Part shown: one piece after another, positions 7,888 to 18,468 of the stretch
How positions within the stretch are numbered: position 1 is the first letter of the stretch
Layout: each line of letters begins with the position of its first letter
NCBI RefSeq assembly: GCF_900636745.1
Contig: NZ_LR134310.1
Span: 496,001 to 560,000 of the forward strand
Source of the DNA: Actinobacillus equuli
GTDB lineage: Bacteria; Pseudomonadota; Gammaproteobacteria; Enterobacterales; Pasteurellaceae
Direction: 5' to 3'
DNA length: 64,000 nucleotides
Notes under the pieces: generated by a model
What the model was told of the DNA's origin: nothing
Seen by the model: the letters and a program-made list of their open reading frames with translations, nothing else
Databases searched by the model: none
Translations under genes and position numbers: made by a program

Positions 7888-8619
7888 ATGTTTGATTGGA
7901 TTGCAAATCCCGAAGCGTGGGTCGCACTCTTAACCCTTACTGGGCTTGAAATCGTATTAGGTATCGATAACATTATTGTTATCAGTATTTTAGTTTCACG
8001 TCTCCCGATTCATCAACGCCAATCAGCTCGTATTATTGGTTTAGCATTAGCAATGGGAACACGTATCCTGCTATTACTTTCCCTTGCTTGGATGATGAAA
8101 TTAGTCGATCCGCTTTTCTCAATTGCGGGTATGCCGATTTCCGGTCGTGATTTAATTCTTTTACTCGGTGGTATTTTCCTTATTGTGAAAAGTGCGATGG
8201 AATTGAAAGAATCAATTGCAGGCGAATCACACGAAGAAAAAGAAAATTCGAGTAAAAAAGCCAGCTTTTTGATGATTTTAGTTCAAATTGCTATTTTTGA
8301 CGTTGTCTTCTCGCTTGACTCGGTAATCACTGCAGTAGCAATGGCAGATGATATTCCGGTGATGGTTATCGCAATCATTATTGCGGTAGCGGTGATGATG
8401 CTTGCAGCAAAATCAATTGGTGATTTCGTAGATAATAACCCAACCATTAAAAACCTCGCATTAGCATTCTTAATTTTAATCGGTGTGGTATTAGTCGGCG
8501 AAGGCTTTAATATCCATATTCCAAAATCAGCAGTTTACACCGCAATGGGCTTCTCTGTTATTGTGGAATTACTCAATATTAAAATGCGTAAAAATCAAGA
8601 AAAACACGCTAAAGCATAA
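7888..8619 (+). CDS. TerC/YgdQ-family integral membrane protein
   Basis: 243 residues with about seven membrane helices. Two acidic membrane motifs mark the TerC family: GLEIVLGIDNIIVISI (about 19-34) and FDVVFSLDSVITAVAMADD (about 132-150). Their Asp residues are thought to bind a metal ion, and relatives act in Mn2+ export or in loading exported metalloproteins. There are no CBS or CorC domains, so it is the short form. Its ribosome-binding site is AAGGA and it follows mutH as in E. coli, where this gene is ygdQ. The substrate is not shown by the sequence. Confidence 0.85.
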   Translation: MFDWIANPEAWVALLTLTGLEIVLGIDNIIVISILVSRLPIHQRQSARIIGLALAMGTRILLLLSLAWMMKLVDPLFSIAGMPISGRDLILLLGGIFLIVKSAMELKESIAGESHEEKENSSKKASFLMILVQIAIFDVVFSLDSVITAVAMADDIPVMVIAIIIAVAVMMLAAKSIGDFVDNNPTIKNLALAFLILIGVVLVGEGFNIHIPKSAVYTAMGFSVIVELLNIKMRKNQEKHAKA

Positions 8620-8625
8620 TAAATC

Positions 8626-8654
8626 GGCCCTTGATGAAAATCAGGGGCTTTTTT
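8626..8654 (+). terminator. Rho-independent terminator after the TerC-family gene
   Basis: GCCCTTGAT and ATCAGGGGC (one T.G wobble) with a GAAA-type loop are followed by T6. Confidence 0.88.
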
Positions 8655-8733
8655 AATGTAAAATAGCGCATCCTTATTCTATTGCAAGCGGTCACTTTTC
8701 CCCCAAATTTTGCAATTATACTCGCGACAAATT

Positions 8734-9771
8734 ATGTTACTGATTGATATAAAAGATAAAGAACTCAGCCAAGAAGAGGTTGAAATCCTTGAACACCCTC
8801 TCGTATCCGGCTTGATTTTATTTAGCCGTAATTTTTACGATAAAGCACAACTGGAAGCCTTAGTAAAATCAATTCGCCAACGGGTAAAAAAACCGTTATT
8901 GATTACTGTTGATCAAGAAGGTGGCCGAGTGCAGCGTTTCCGTGAAGGCTTTACTAAATTGCCGGCAATGCAAGCGTTTCATACACTTGCAAAAAATCCG
9001 CAAGAATCGACCGCTTTAGCCCAGCAGACCGGTTGGCTAATGGCTGCTGAAATGTTCGCCTTAGATATTGATCTAAGTTTTGCACCAGTCTTAGATTTAG
9101 GCCATCAGTGTAAAGCTATTGGCGATCGTTCGTTTGGCGAAAATCCGGATATGATTCTGCCGATAGCCGAAGCGTTTATTGACGGCATGAGAGAAATGGG
9201 AATGGCGACGACCGGTAAACATTTCCCCGGTCACGGACACGTATTAGCCGATTCGCATCTAGAAACACCTTTTGATGATCGTCCGAAAGAATTGATTTTC
9301 AACCACGATATTTTGCCGTTTAAACAGCTCATTTCAAAAGGCAAACTGTCTGCAATTATGCCAGCTCACGTGATTTATACACAATGTGACAGCCAACCGG
9401 CAAGCGGTTCGGAATATTGGCTAAAGCAAGTATTACGTAGTCAACTTAATTTTAACGGTGTGATTTTTTCCGATGATTTAGGCATGAAAGGTGCCAGTTT
9501 TATGGGCAATTTTGTCGAAAGATCGGAGAAAGCAATTCACGCAGGTTGTGACTTACTACTACTCTGTAATGAGCCGGAAGGTGTTATTCAAGTGTTGGAC
9601 GGTTTAAAATATCAACCGAGCAAAGCCCAAACTGAACGCCATATTTCATTGATGAAACGTAAAACAGTAAGTTGGAACGAGCTTGAAGCAAGTCCTCGTT
9701 ATCAGCAAGCACAGCAACGTTTAACCGCATTACAAAACGAATGGCTTGAATACAAAGCACAGCACTGCTAA
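8734..9771 (+). CDS. nagZ: Beta-N-acetylhexosaminidase NagZ
   Basis: 345 residues from ATG 8734 ([11 protein letters not shown]). The frame opens at a TTG at 8710, but the family N-terminus fits the ATG. NagZ is a cytoplasmic glycoside hydrolase family 3 enzyme that removes GlcNAc from GlcNAc-anhydroMurNAc peptides in peptidoglycan recycling. The family signature [18 protein letters not shown] (about 162-179) carries the catalytic Asp-His pair, and FSDDLGMKG (about 245-253) holds the nucleophile Asp248. In species with inducible AmpC, NagZ makes the inducer. An uptake-signal-like sequence lies just ahead (about 8683-8692). It stands alone between two hairpins. Confidence 0.95.
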   Translation: MLLIDIKDKELSQEEVEILEHPLVSGLILFSRNFYDKAQLEALVKSIRQRVKKPLLITVDQEGGRVQRFREGFTKLPAMQAFHTLAKNPQESTALAQQTGWLMAAEMFALDIDLSFAPVLDLGHQCKAIGDRSFGENPDMILPIAEAFIDGMREMGMATTGKHFPGHGHVLADSHLETPFDDRPKELIFNHDILPFKQLISKGKLSAIMPAHVIYTQCDSQPASGSEYWLKQVLRSQLNFNGVIFSDDLGMKGASFMGNFVERSEKAIHAGCDLLLLCNEPEGVIQVLDGLKYQPSKAQTERHISLMKRKTVSWNELEASPRYQQAQQRLTALQNEWLEYKAQHC

Positions 9772-9790
9772 TCAATAATTTATTTTTTTA

Positions 9791-9814
9791 GGGCATAAAT
9801 CATATTTTATGCCC
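9791..9814. repeat. 9-bp inverted repeat between nagZ and rlmC
   Basis: GGGCATAAA at 9791-9799 pairs with TTTATGCCC at 9806-9814. The T-run lies before it, not after it, on the plus strand, so it is a poor intrinsic terminator. Confidence 0.5.
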
Positions 9815-9852
9815 TAACAAACTACTAAAAATATCCCTATTCTTTTAACAAA

Positions 9853-11025
9853 ATGATATTAAATTGCCCGCATTTTCAACAGCAACATTGTACTTCATGT
9901 CAGTGGTTAGAAAAGCCATATTCTACGCAGCTTATGGATAAAGAAGCTAATCTTAAGCGGTTAATTTCGCCTTTTATTTTGCAAAAATTCACTGAAATCT
10001 TACCGCCTGTTCAATCTTCACAAAAACAGTTTCGTAATAAAGCGAAAATGGTGGTATCCGGCAGTGTCGAGCGTCCAATTTTAGGCATTTTAAAAGATCA
10101 AACCGATCCGCAAAGTGGTATCGATCTATGTGATTGTCCACTCTATCCGACTGAATTTGAAGCGCTTTTTCCGATTCTTAAAGATTTTATCGCCCGAGCT
10201 GGACTCGTGCCTTATAACATTTCGAAAAAGAAAGGCGAATTGAAGTATATTTTGATCACGCAAAGCCAATATAACCAATCTGTTATGTTGCGCTTTGTGC
10301 TCAGAAGTGAGCAAAAACGACTGCTTGTTGAACGTGAATTGCCAAATTTATTAGCTAAACTGCCGAAAGATTCTATCGTTAGCTTAAATATCCAGCCGCA
10401 ACATGCTGCGATTTTAGAGGGCGAAACCGAAATCTTCCTCACAGAAAGAACCACGATTGAAGAAAATTTTAACGGCATTCCGTTATTTATTCGTCCACAA
10501 GGTTTCTTCCAAACCAATCCGAATGTTGCAAGCCAGCTTTATGCCACAGCGCAAAACTGGATAAAAGAACTACCGATTCAACAATTTTGGGATCTGTTCT
10601 GCGGTGTCGGAGGCTTTGGTTTGCATTGCGCAAAAGCGCTACAAGAGAAGAATGAGAATGTACAATTAACCGGTATTGAGATTTCAGCTTCTGCGATTGC
10701 CAGTGCAACGAAATCCGCCGAGCAACTACAACTTAAACATGTAACATTCGCTTCGCTTGACTCGGCACAATTTGCGCTGAACGAGAAAGGTGCAACACCG
10801 GATCTTGTGATAGTGAATCCGCCTCGCCGTGGTATTGGAAAACCGCTTGCGGAGTTTTTAAACCAATTGGGTACACCTTATTTAATTTATTCAAGCTGTA
10901 ATGCCCAAACAATGGCGAAAGATTTTGAAGCATTAAGCAATTATTCACTCCAAAAGGTGCAATTATTCGATATGTTTCCACATACTTCGCATTATGAAGT
11001 GCTCACTTTTCTCATAAAAAAATAA
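9853..11025 (+). CDS. rlmC: 23S rRNA m5U747 methyltransferase RlmC
   Basis: 390 residues. RlmC methylates U747 of 23S rRNA using S-adenosylmethionine. The N-terminus carries a cysteine cluster for an Fe-S centre (Cys5, Cys13 and Cys16 in [12 protein letters not shown], plus LCDCPLYP near residue 93), and there is no TRAM domain, which separates RlmC from RlmD. The SAM-binding region is [16 protein letters not shown] (about 249), NPPRRGIGK is motif IV, and SSCNAQTM carries the catalytic cysteine. It has its own terminator. Confidence 0.94.
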   Translation: MILNCPHFQQQHCTSCQWLEKPYSTQLMDKEANLKRLISPFILQKFTEILPPVQSSQKQFRNKAKMVVSGSVERPILGILKDQTDPQSGIDLCDCPLYPTEFEALFPILKDFIARAGLVPYNISKKKGELKYILITQSQYNQSVMLRFVLRSEQKRLLVERELPNLLAKLPKDSIVSLNIQPQHAAILEGETEIFLTERTTIEENFNGIPLFIRPQGFFQTNPNVASQLYATAQNWIKELPIQQFWDLFCGVGGFGLHCAKALQEKNENVQLTGIEISASAIASATKSAEQLQLKHVTFASLDSAQFALNEKGATPDLVIVNPPRRGIGKPLAEFLNQLGTPYLIYSSCNAQTMAKDFEALSNYSLQKVQLFDMFPHTSHYEVLTFLIKK

Positions 11026-11032
11026 GCTTTTT

Positions 11033-11064
11033 CTCCTACCTTAATATTGGTAGGAGTTTATATT
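11033..11064 (+). terminator. Terminator of rlmC
   Basis: CTCCTACC (11033-11040) pairs with GGTAGGAG (11049-11056) across an 8-base loop, followed by TTTATATTTTT. Confidence 0.82.
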
Positions 11065-11138
11065 TTTAGCAAAATTTAGGTATAATTGGATAACTTTAGT
11101 TTCATTTATCCGTATTCGATCAAAGAAGCGCTAGATTT

Positions 11139-11154
11139 TGTGAGCTAAATCACT
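11139..11154. promoter_or_regulatory. CRP-N site upstream of eno
   Basis: TGTGA-GCTAAA-TCACT matches the CRP consensus TGTGA-N6-TCACA at 9 of 10 bases. With the TAAAAT at 11174-11179 as the -10 element, its centre falls near -40, a class II activator position. A second TATAAT lies at 11081-11086, so eno may have two promoters. Confidence 0.62.
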
Positions 11155-11224
11155 TTTTTACAAGACAAAAGCGTAAAATATCTTTACTATATTATTATTC
11201 TTTTTTTCATTAACTCTCAATTAG

Positions 11225-12547
<1,323 letters not shown>

Positions 12548-12563
12548 TCTTATTTGATTAGCA

Positions 12564-12595
12564 AAAAATGCCACAGAAATTTCTGTGGCATTTTT
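12564..12595. terminator. Terminator of eno
   Basis: A 16-bp perfect palindrome (AAAAATGCCACAGAAA with its complement) with an A-run before and T5 after. It works on either strand; here it ends eno. Confidence 0.92.
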
Positions 12596-12650
12596 GTATT
12601 CTAAGCAAGTATAAAGCCAAAATAGACAATTCAATTAAAAAGGAAAAACA

Positions 12651-13061
12651 ATGCTATATTCTGTTTTAACTGACCAATTACTTATCGGGCAAGGTTATCG
12701 TAATGGAGCGCATTCAACAAAATATGAACACCTGGTTGTCATGTTCGAAGATGATGGTGAAACAGGTTATTTTTATGCGATGGATCTGCATCAGACAGAA
12801 AATCCAGTAGTGGATAGCTTATTTGTTTATAGTAAATCAGACATTGAAGAAAAGACCTTAATGGAACCTCGTCGCTTAGAAATTTGTTGGTCTGAAAATG
12901 GCTATCAAGCCTTTTTACTAATTAATGGCTATCCGCACGCTGCTTTCGATTTTAGCCAATTTGTCGGCTATAACCACACGAAATTCCCTCAACCGGAATT
13001 AGGTAGCATGTGGGTACATAAAGAAACAAATGCTGAATTAGTTGAGAAATGGCTTGGGTAA
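12651..13061 (+). CDS. Conserved hypothetical protein (DUF2251-like)
   Basis: 136 residues, soluble, acidic and without signal peptide or membrane helix. It begins MLYSVLTDQLLIGQGYRNGA and has aromatic-rich strands (GYFYAMDLHQ, LEICWSENGYQAFLLINGYP). It resembles small uncharacterised proteins of Pasteurellaceae placed, as far as I recall, in DUF2251; that label is tentative. AAGGAA gives a clean start. It follows the eno terminator and is followed by its own, so it is monocistronic. No function can be read from the sequence. Confidence 0.75.
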   Translation: MLYSVLTDQLLIGQGYRNGAHSTKYEHLVVMFEDDGETGYFYAMDLHQTENPVVDSLFVYSKSDIEEKTLMEPRRLEICWSENGYQAFLLINGYPHAAFDFSQFVGYNHTKFPQPELGSMWVHKETNAELVEKWLG

Positions 13062-13111
13062 TTGAGTACCTGACTAAGCTTATTTACTGTTTAATAAATA
13101 GATCTTGATTT

Positions 13112-13157
13112 AAAGTGAACTGAACCCTTTTTATAGAGAGTTTCGTTCACTTTTTAT
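13112..13157 (+). terminator. Terminator after the DUF2251-like gene
   Basis: AAAGTGAAC (13112-13120) and GTTCACTTT (13145-13153) form a 9-bp stem around a 24-base loop and run into TTTTTATTT. Confidence 0.7.
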
Positions 13158-13266
13158 TTCAATAAGCATTACATTTCAGAAAAATTATTTAGAATACTGA
13201 CGTATATACAAAGAGAGCTGACAAGTTAAAATGTTTAAATAATATACTTGACTCTATAACAACCCC

Positions 13267-13283
13267 TGCGTAAAATTTACGCA
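13267..13283. promoter_or_regulatory. 17-base palindrome upstream of the Fur box
   Basis: TGCGTAAAATTTACGCA is a perfect 8-1-8 palindrome 14 bases ahead of the Fur box of the small exported peptide. It may be a second operator; I do not recognise the regulator. Confidence 0.45.
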
Positions 13284-13297
13284 TCAAATATAGTTAT

Positions 13298-13312
13298 TGA
13301 TAATTGTTATCA
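13298..13312. promoter_or_regulatory. Fur box of the 63-residue exported peptide gene
   Basis: TGATAAT-T-GTTATCA fits the Fur 7-1-7 palindrome (TGATAAT-n-ATTATCA) at 13 of 14 bases. A -35-like TTGATA overlaps it, so iron-loaded Fur would block the promoter of the gene starting 48 bases later. Confidence 0.72.
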
Positions 13313-13359
13313 AGTTTATATTTGATATTTTATGTATAAAAATTTATTAGGAGTTCATT

Positions 13360-13551
13360 ATGAAAAAATTAGTTCTTGCAACACTAGCAACTGTTACTTT
13401 ACTTTCTGCAACGACTAGCGCTTATGCGGCTAACTTCCCAGGCGCTTGTACTCGTGAATATGATCCAACACCTTACATTACTAAAGAAGGTAAATTGGTA
13501 TACGCTCCAAACCAATGTATCGCAGACTTATGGGCTGCTCAAGGCAAATAA
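13360..13551 (+). CDS. Small exported peptide, probably iron-regulated
   Basis: 63 residues. A classical Sec signal peptide (MKKLVLATLATVTLLSATTS, cut after AYA, residues 21-23) leaves a 40-residue mature peptide with two cysteines (GACTRE and NQCIAD) that could form one disulfide in the periplasm. AGGAG precedes the ATG. A strong Fur box lies in its promoter, so it should be made when iron is scarce. A full terminator follows. I recognise no family; no lipobox or TonB-type motif is visible. Possible roles, such as a periplasmic metal or haem binder or a small secreted factor, are speculation. Confidence 0.82.
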   Translation: MKKLVLATLATVTLLSATTSAYAANFPGACTREYDPTPYITKEGKLVYAPNQCIADLWAAQGK

Positions 13552-13565
13552 TTTGAATTGATAAG

Positions 13566-13613
13566 CTGCACTTAATTTCACTTTGAGCTCACGTGATTTT
13601 AAGTGCAGTTTTT
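13566..13613. terminator. Shared terminator between the exported peptide gene and recQ
   Basis: CTGCACTTAA (13566-13575) pairs with TTAAGTGCAG (13599-13608), with inner CAC/GTG pairs, then TTTTTATTT. The T-run overlaps the recQ stop; the two genes converge here. Confidence 0.82.
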
Positions 13614-15420
13614 ATTTGCGGCTATTACAGTGTTCTTGAATCAGGCTTAGAAAAGCACCACCGAAACGTTCCAGTTTACGTTCTCCTACCCCATTAATAT
13701 CCAACATTTCCATTTCACTAAGCGGTAAAAATTCCGCCATTTCTTGCAAAGTTGCATCATTGAATACCACATAAGGTGGGATATTTTCTTTATCGGCAAT
13801 TTGTTTACGTAGAAAACGTAGACGAGCAAATAAGTCTTTATCATAACGAACCGAAGTCTGTTTCTGTACATAAGCCGTTGCCGAGAACGTTAAGCGAGGC
13901 ATTGCTAATTCAAGTTTTTTCTCTGAACGCAACACCGGGCGAGCCTCTTCTGTGAGCTGTAATGCCGAATGATTAACAATATTTTGGCGAATTAGACCGA
14001 GGTGAATCAGTTGACGAATAATACTTAGCCAATAATCTTGGCTTTGCTCTTTACCGATGCCGTACACCGAAAGCTGATCATGATTAAACTGGCGAATTTT
14101 TTGATTATTTAAACCTCGTAATACACCAATCACATGATGCGCACCAAAAGTTTGACCGGTACGATAAATCACCGACATTACTTTTTGCGCATCCAATGTC
14201 CCATCATATTTACGAGGCGGATCCAAACAGATATCGCAATTTTTACAAGGCTCTTGGCGTGATTCACCAAAATAGTTCAACAGAACTAAACGGCGACAGG
14301 TTTGTGATTCGGCAAAGGCGCCGATCGCTTGTAATTTATGTTGTTTTATATCGCGCTGCTCACTTTCCGGTTCTTCCAATAGCACTTTTTGCAGCCACGC
14401 ATAATCGGCAGGATCATAAAATAATACCGCTTCAGAGGGTAAATCATCACGTCCTGCACGCCCGGTTTCTTGATAGTAAGATTCGATACTGCGCGGCAAA
14501 TCGAAATGCACGACAAAACGCACGTTCGATTTATTAATCCCCATCCCAAAAGCAATAGTAGCAACCACAACTTGAATATTATCTCGCTGAAACGCATTTT
14601 GAACCGTTTCACGTTGCTGAACTGACATGCCTGCGTGATAACCCATCACCGAAATTTTACGTGCCGCAAGTTTCTCGGTAATTTCTTCCACTTTTTTACG
14701 GCTATTACAATAAACTATACCGCTCTTGCCCTGTTGCTTACTGATAAACTTTGCCAACTGCTCCATTGGCTTAAATTTCTCTTGTACCGTATAGCGAATA
14801 TTCGGGCGATCAAAACTGCCTAAATAAGTATGCGGTACTTTTAAGCGTAAGTGTTGCAGAATATCGTGACGAGTTGTTGGATCTGCGGTTGCCGTCAATG
14901 CCATAAGAGGCACATTCGGAAAGGTATCACGTAGATTGCCTAATAAAGTATATTCCGGGCGAAAATCATGTCCCCACTGCGAAACACAATGCGCTTCATC
15001 AACGGCAATTAGGCTAATTTTGCATAACGAAATAAAATGGAAAAAGCCTTGGGTCATCACTTTTTCCGGCGAGAGATAAAGTAATTTTAGCTGACCGGAA
15101 AGTGCTTTCTGCTCAACTTCTTGTTGTTCTTCAAACGTTTGAGTGGAGTTTAGGAAACCGGCTTCAATACCATTCGTAAGTAGCTGATCGACCTGATCTT
15201 TCATCAAGGAAATCAGCGGAGAAATCACTAGCGTAATACCGTCTAAGCAAAGTGCAGGCACTTGATAACAAAGCGACTTACCGCCGCCGGTGGTCATAAT
15301 CACAAGGCAATCTCTTCCCGCCAAAACCGAATCGATCACCTCTTGTTGTCCGTGACGAAAAGATTGATAACCGAAGACATTATTTAATACATCTTTGGCA
15401 GCAGTTTGAGATAATTGCAT
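13612..15420 (-). CDS. recQ: ATP-dependent DNA helicase RecQ
   Basis: 602 residues from ATG 15420 ([13 protein letters not shown]), preceded by GGAA; an upstream in-frame start at 15459 would add 13 atypical residues. RecQ unwinds DNA 3'-5' in RecF-pathway repair. Order of parts: Walker [16 protein letters not shown] (about 43-57), the DEAH box [18 protein letters not shown], helicase motif [11 protein letters not shown], the zinc-binding RQC domain with C-x16-C-x2-C-x2-C-type cysteines ([19 protein letters not shown]), a winged helix, and an HRDC domain in the last 80 residues. It lies downstream of cyaY on the same strand, separated by an uptake-signal hairpin. Confidence 0.96.
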   Translation of the reverse strand: MQLSQTAAKDVLNNVFGYQSFRHGQQEVIDSVLAGRDCLVIMTTGGGKSLCYQVPALCLDGITLVISPLISLMKDQVDQLLTNGIEAGFLNSTQTFEEQQEVEQKALSGQLKLLYLSPEKVMTQGFFHFISLCKISLIAVDEAHCVSQWGHDFRPEYTLLGNLRDTFPNVPLMALTATADPTTRHDILQHLRLKVPHTYLGSFDRPNIRYTVQEKFKPMEQLAKFISKQQGKSGIVYCNSRKKVEEITEKLAARKISVMGYHAGMSVQQRETVQNAFQRDNIQVVVATIAFGMGINKSNVRFVVHFDLPRSIESYYQETGRAGRDDLPSEAVLFYDPADYAWLQKVLLEEPESEQRDIKQHKLQAIGAFAESQTCRRLVLLNYFGESRQEPCKNCDICLDPPRKYDGTLDAQKVMSVIYRTGQTFGAHHVIGVLRGLNNQKIRQFNHDQLSVYGIGKEQSQDYWLSIIRQLIHLGLIRQNIVNHSALQLTEEARPVLRSEKKLELAMPRLTFSATAYVQKQTSVRYDKDLFARLRFLRKQIADKENIPPYVVFNDATLQEMAEFLPLSEMEMLDINGVGERKLERFGGAFLSLIQEHCNSRK

Positions 15421-15455
15421 TGTGATTCCAATAAGATAAGCTAAAAAGGAAATAG

Positions 15456-15499
15456 ACAAGCGGTCAAATTTGCAAAACTTTTTACAAAAACGACCGCTT
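15456..15499. repeat. Inverted uptake-signal pair between cyaY and recQ
   Basis: ACAAGCGGTCAAATTT at 15456-15471 is opposed by GACCGCTT at 15492-15499, giving an 8-bp GC-rich stem with a long loop. On the minus strand it lies after the cyaY stop and can act as its terminator. Confidence 0.65.
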
Positions 15500-15504
15500 A
15501 TTAA

Positions 15505-15810
15505 TTAAAAGCTGATTTGTTCACCGTGACGCGCGAAGGCTTCTTCAAGATGCGTCCAGAAAGAGCGTCCTTCTGCAGTAACCCATTCACCATCACGGTA
15601 AGCGAAATGAAAGCCACCTAATTTGCTAGCAAGCCATAACTCTAACATCGCTTCTTGTTTATTGATGACAATTTGTGATTCATCATCAAAAGTTAATGTA
15701 CATACTGCACCTTGAATTTCAGTATCGACACTTAAACCTTCATCATCAATTTTTTCTTCGATTTGTTGCCATACTTGTTCAATTTTTTGGTGAAATTCTG
15801 CTACGTTCAT
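15505..15810 (-). CDS. cyaY: Iron-sulfur cluster assembly protein CyaY (frataxin)
   Basis: 101 residues, typical for bacterial frataxin. CyaY binds iron through acidic residues of its first helix and modulates IscS during Fe-S cluster building. The acidic N-terminal helix (EQVWQQIEEKIDDEGLSVDTE, split here for length at about residues 11-31), the sheet core VCTLTFDDESQIVINKQEAM, and the conserved ELWLASKLGGFHFAY block are present. GAGGA precedes the ATG. It follows the alarmone synthetase gene by 28 bases on the same strand. Confidence 0.94.
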   Translation of the reverse strand: MNVAEFHQKIEQVWQQIEEKIDDEGLSVDTEIQGAVCTLTFDDESQIVINKQEAMLELWLASKLGGFHFAYRDGEWVTAEGRSFWTHLEEAFARHGEQISF

Positions 15811-15838
15811 TTTTTCCTCATTAAGATCTATATACTTG

Positions 15839-16405
15839 CTAAATATTTTTTACAAAATTACGTTTATATTTAATATGGCTCTGAATATTCTTTTCTGCAT
15901 CCTTTTTATCCCAAACTTGTAGTTCCCAAGGATAATAAAAGTTACTGGCATTTTTAAAGTAAATATGAATTCCTACATATTCTTCTTTATCTCTCAAATA
16001 CCAATTTTTTAAACCATATTTATCTTTCCAATCGTCTAAACGTTCCATAATCTCTGCGATTTCTTCACTGGAAACGATTATCCTCGCACCAAAAATGTCA
16101 TTCATAATGCTATTAACCGGGTAGCCTTCGCTACGAGACTCAAAACGTTTGATCTTATCTAAAATAGATTCCGAGGCTTTTACTCGATAAAAATAAGGAA
16201 TATCGTATAAATCCGCACGGAATAAATAATCATTGATAGATTCGTGTAAATTTAAACGGTAAGATAAAATATGCTCTGTCGGCACTTTAGCAAGCGTATG
16301 TTTTAAGTTTACTTTTGCAACTTTACCCGTTTCAAAATAATCTTCGGAAAAAGCTAAATGCAGCTTATTTATTTCAACAATTAAACGCTCAATTTTTTCT
16401 AACAT
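15839..16405 (-). CDS. Small alarmone synthetase-like protein (RelA/SpoT domain only)
   Basis: 188 residues consisting only of a RelA/SpoT nucleotidyltransferase domain, with no HD hydrolase, TGS or ACT parts. The synthetase features are in order: Arg74 and Lys76 in YRVKASESILDKIKRF, the metal-binding Asp103 in MNDIFGARII, a substrate loop around Tyr143-His147 (YVGIHIYF), Glu161 and Gln163 in ELQVWDKK, and HIKYK (177-181). By family it would pyrophosphorylate GDP, GTP or tRNA; the substrate cannot be told. The ATG lies 4 bases after the tsaD stop and uses a TAAGG overlapping that stop, so it is translationally coupled to tsaD. It may be a stress alarmone maker or a toxSAS; no obvious antitoxin gene is beside it. 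Confidence 0.78.
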   Translation of the reverse strand: MLEKIERLIVEINKLHLAFSEDYFETGKVAKVNLKHTLAKVPTEHILSYRLNLHESINDYLFRADLYDIPYFYRVKASESILDKIKRFESRSEGYPVNSIMNDIFGARIIVSSEEIAEIMERLDDWKDKYGLKNWYLRDKEEYVGIHIYFKNASNFYYPWELQVWDKKDAEKNIQSHIKYKRNFVKNI

Positions 16406-16409
16406 AACC

Positions 16410-17441
16410 TTACCCGATTTTTGGTAATTCCGTCATTGGCCAGCGAGGTTTAACGCTAACACTTAAATCGGTAGTTTCACCATTTTTTAAGCGTAAAAAG
16501 CCGGTATAAGCAATCATTGCGCCATTATCGGTACAGAATTGCGGGCGAGGATAATACACTTCGCCTTTTAAGTTTTTCATCATTTCGGCTAAATCGGTAC
16601 GTAATTGTTTATTAGCGCTCACACCGCCAGCCATCACAAGACGTTTATAACCGGTTTGCTGTAAAGCTCGTTTACATTTGATGATAATCGTATCCACCAC
16701 TGCTTGTTGGAAAGCGTGGGCGATATCGCAACGAGTTTGTTCATCCAACTGACCATTCTCATTTAAATGGGCATTAATCGTATTCGCTGCAAAGGTTTTT
16801 AGGCCAGAAAAGCTGAAATCAAGCCCTGGTCTGTCCGTCATTGGACGAGGGAAAACAAAACGATTCGGTATACCTTTTTCAGCTAATTGTGATACCGCCA
16901 CACCGGCCGGATAATCTAATCCAAGTAATTTACCGGTTTTATCAAAGGCTTCACCTGCCGCATCATCAATCGACTCGCCGAGAATTTCATACTGTCCTAC
17001 GCCATCTACTTTGACCAGCTGAGTATGTCCGCCTGAAATCAGTAACGCCACAAATGGGAATTCCGGCGGATTATCTTCCAACATCGGCGCCATTAAATGC
17101 CCTTCCATATGGTGAACTCCAAGCGCCGGCACGTTCCATGCATAAGCAAGCGAACGGGCAATCGTAGAGCCAACTAGCAATGCACCGACTAACCCCGGAC
17201 CTGCCGTATAGGCAACACCGTCAATATCATCTGCGGTTAAATTCGCTTCTTTCAATGCTTCTTGGATGAGCGGTAACGTTTTACGGATATGATCTCGAGA
17301 GGCCAGTTCCGGCACAACACCACCGTAATCTGCGTGCATTTCAATTTGGCTATAAAGTTGGTTGGCAACCAAACCTTTATGTTCATCATAAATTGCCACT
17401 CCTGTTTCGTCACAGGAAGTTTCAATACCTAAAATTCGCAT
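16410..17441 (-). CDS. tsaD: tRNA N6-adenosine threonylcarbamoyltransferase TsaD
   Basis: 343 residues. TsaD, with TsaB and TsaE, moves the threonylcarbamoyl group made by TsaC onto A37 of ANN-decoding tRNAs (t6A). It has the ASKHA fold: phosphate loop [16 protein letters not shown] at the N-terminus, metal ligands His111 and His115 in [18 protein letters not shown], and the second nucleotide motif [13 protein letters not shown]. tsaC and tsaE are also in this window, but tsaB is not. The alarmone synthetase gene is coupled behind it. Confidence 0.97.
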   Translation of the reverse strand: MRILGIETSCDETGVAIYDEHKGLVANQLYSQIEMHADYGGVVPELASRDHIRKTLPLIQEALKEANLTADDIDGVAYTAGPGLVGALLVGSTIARSLAYAWNVPALGVHHMEGHLMAPMLEDNPPEFPFVALLISGGHTQLVKVDGVGQYEILGESIDDAAGEAFDKTGKLLGLDYPAGVAVSQLAEKGIPNRFVFPRPMTDRPGLDFSFSGLKTFAANTINAHLNENGQLDEQTRCDIAHAFQQAVVDTIIIKCKRALQQTGYKRLVMAGGVSANKQLRTDLAEMMKNLKGEVYYPRPQFCTDNGAMIAYTGFLRLKNGETTDLSVSVKPRWPMTELPKIG

Positions 17442-17469
17442 ATTTTCTTCTTATTTATGAAATGGGAAA

Positions 17470-17495
17470 GGGGCATTATTCAAAAATAACGCCCC
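17470..17495 (-). terminator. Hairpin after bamD
   Basis: GGGGCATTATT (17470-17480) pairs with AATAACGCCCC (17485-17495) with one mismatch and a 4-base loop. On the minus strand it lies 38 bases past the bamD stop; the T-tract is weak. Confidence 0.6.
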
Positions 17496-17532
17496 TAGAA
17501 TTGCAAAACTTTTATAAAAATCAACCGCTTAA

Positions 17533-18315
17533 TTAGAACTGTTCGCTATATTCAGGCTTAATGATTTCCGGGAAGCTTTTATCTTTATTCGCTTCAATTA
17601 ATGCGGCAACTTTCTCTGCCGAATCTTTGATTCCGATTTGCTCATAAGCCTTTTGCATATAAGCTAAAGCTTCGTATGTTGGTTTACTTTCCGGATAGAA
17701 ACGCATCATTTCTTCTACACGATTTACCACCGCAACATAAGCTTCACGATCATCATAGAATTTAACAATCGCTAACTCGTGTTCTGCCATACGGTTGATT
17801 AAATAGCCCATCCAGTTTTTTGCATCTTGCGCATATTTGCTTTGTGGATAGTGCTGTACAATCGTCTGGAAGCTACCATACGCATTACGTACGCTATCTA
17901 ATGCACGAGACGCACGATTTACGCCAAAGAAATCTTGAATAAAGTTATCACCTAAACGTGCATTACTTAAACCGGCTAAATAGTAAACATAATCCATGCT
18001 CGCACTATTTGGATAAGCTCGCACAAAACGTTCCGCCGCATCTAATGCTTTATAATACTCACCGACTTTATAATTTGCATAAATTAAACTTAATTGAGTT
18101 TGCTCACCAAACGCACTTTGTTGGCCACCTTTGGTACCAACCGCATCTAAATAGCGAATTGCTGAGTTATAATCGCCATCTTGTAAATAGGTTTGCCCTT
18201 TAGTGTAGAGATCTTGTGCGGATGATTCTTCTAATTCTTTATTCGCACTATTAGAACAACCTACTACTAACAGCCCCGCTAACACCAGCGAAGCAAGAGA
18301 TGTGAATTTATGCAT
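17533..18315 (-). CDS. bamD: Outer membrane assembly lipoprotein BamD
   Basis: 260 residues from ATG 18315, preceded by AGGTAA; the open frame extends 24 codons upstream without a signal sequence. BamD is the essential lipoprotein of the Bam complex that inserts beta-barrel proteins into the outer membrane. Residues 1-20 are a lipoprotein signal ending LVVGC, with Cys20 the lipidated residue followed by Ser. The rest is helical tetratricopeptide repeats (for example [20 protein letters not shown] and [19 protein letters not shown]). It diverges from rluD, as in E. coli. Confidence 0.95.
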   Translation of the reverse strand: MHKFTSLASLVLAGLLVVGCSNSANKELEESSAQDLYTKGQTYLQDGDYNSAIRYLDAVGTKGGQQSAFGEQTQLSLIYANYKVGEYYKALDAAERFVRAYPNSASMDYVYYLAGLSNARLGDNFIQDFFGVNRASRALDSVRNAYGSFQTIVQHYPQSKYAQDAKNWMGYLINRMAEHELAIVKFYDDREAYVAVVNRVEEMMRFYPESKPTYEALAYMQKAYEQIGIKDSAEKVAALIEANKDKSFPEIIKPEYSEQF

Positions 18316-18468
18316 AATGATTTTACCTATAAAAAAGTGTCTATGACCAAAAGTTAATGTACAATGGTCAAGTTTGACCAATGGCACTTTGCTAAGTTCA
18401 TACCAATTTCCCTATTTTATATAACCTATTCAAATAAGCAACAGACAAATTTTGGAATTTATCTTTAA

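Noticed and set aside
9791-9814. Terminator between nagZ and rlmC
   Set aside because: The stem is good, but the T-run is on the wrong side for either strand; kept only as an inverted repeat.
13297-13313. FNR reading of the palindrome TTGAT...ATCAA upstream of the small exported peptide
   Set aside because: FNR needs 4 bases between TTGAT and ATCAA; here there are 7. The Fur 7-1-7 pattern fits much better.
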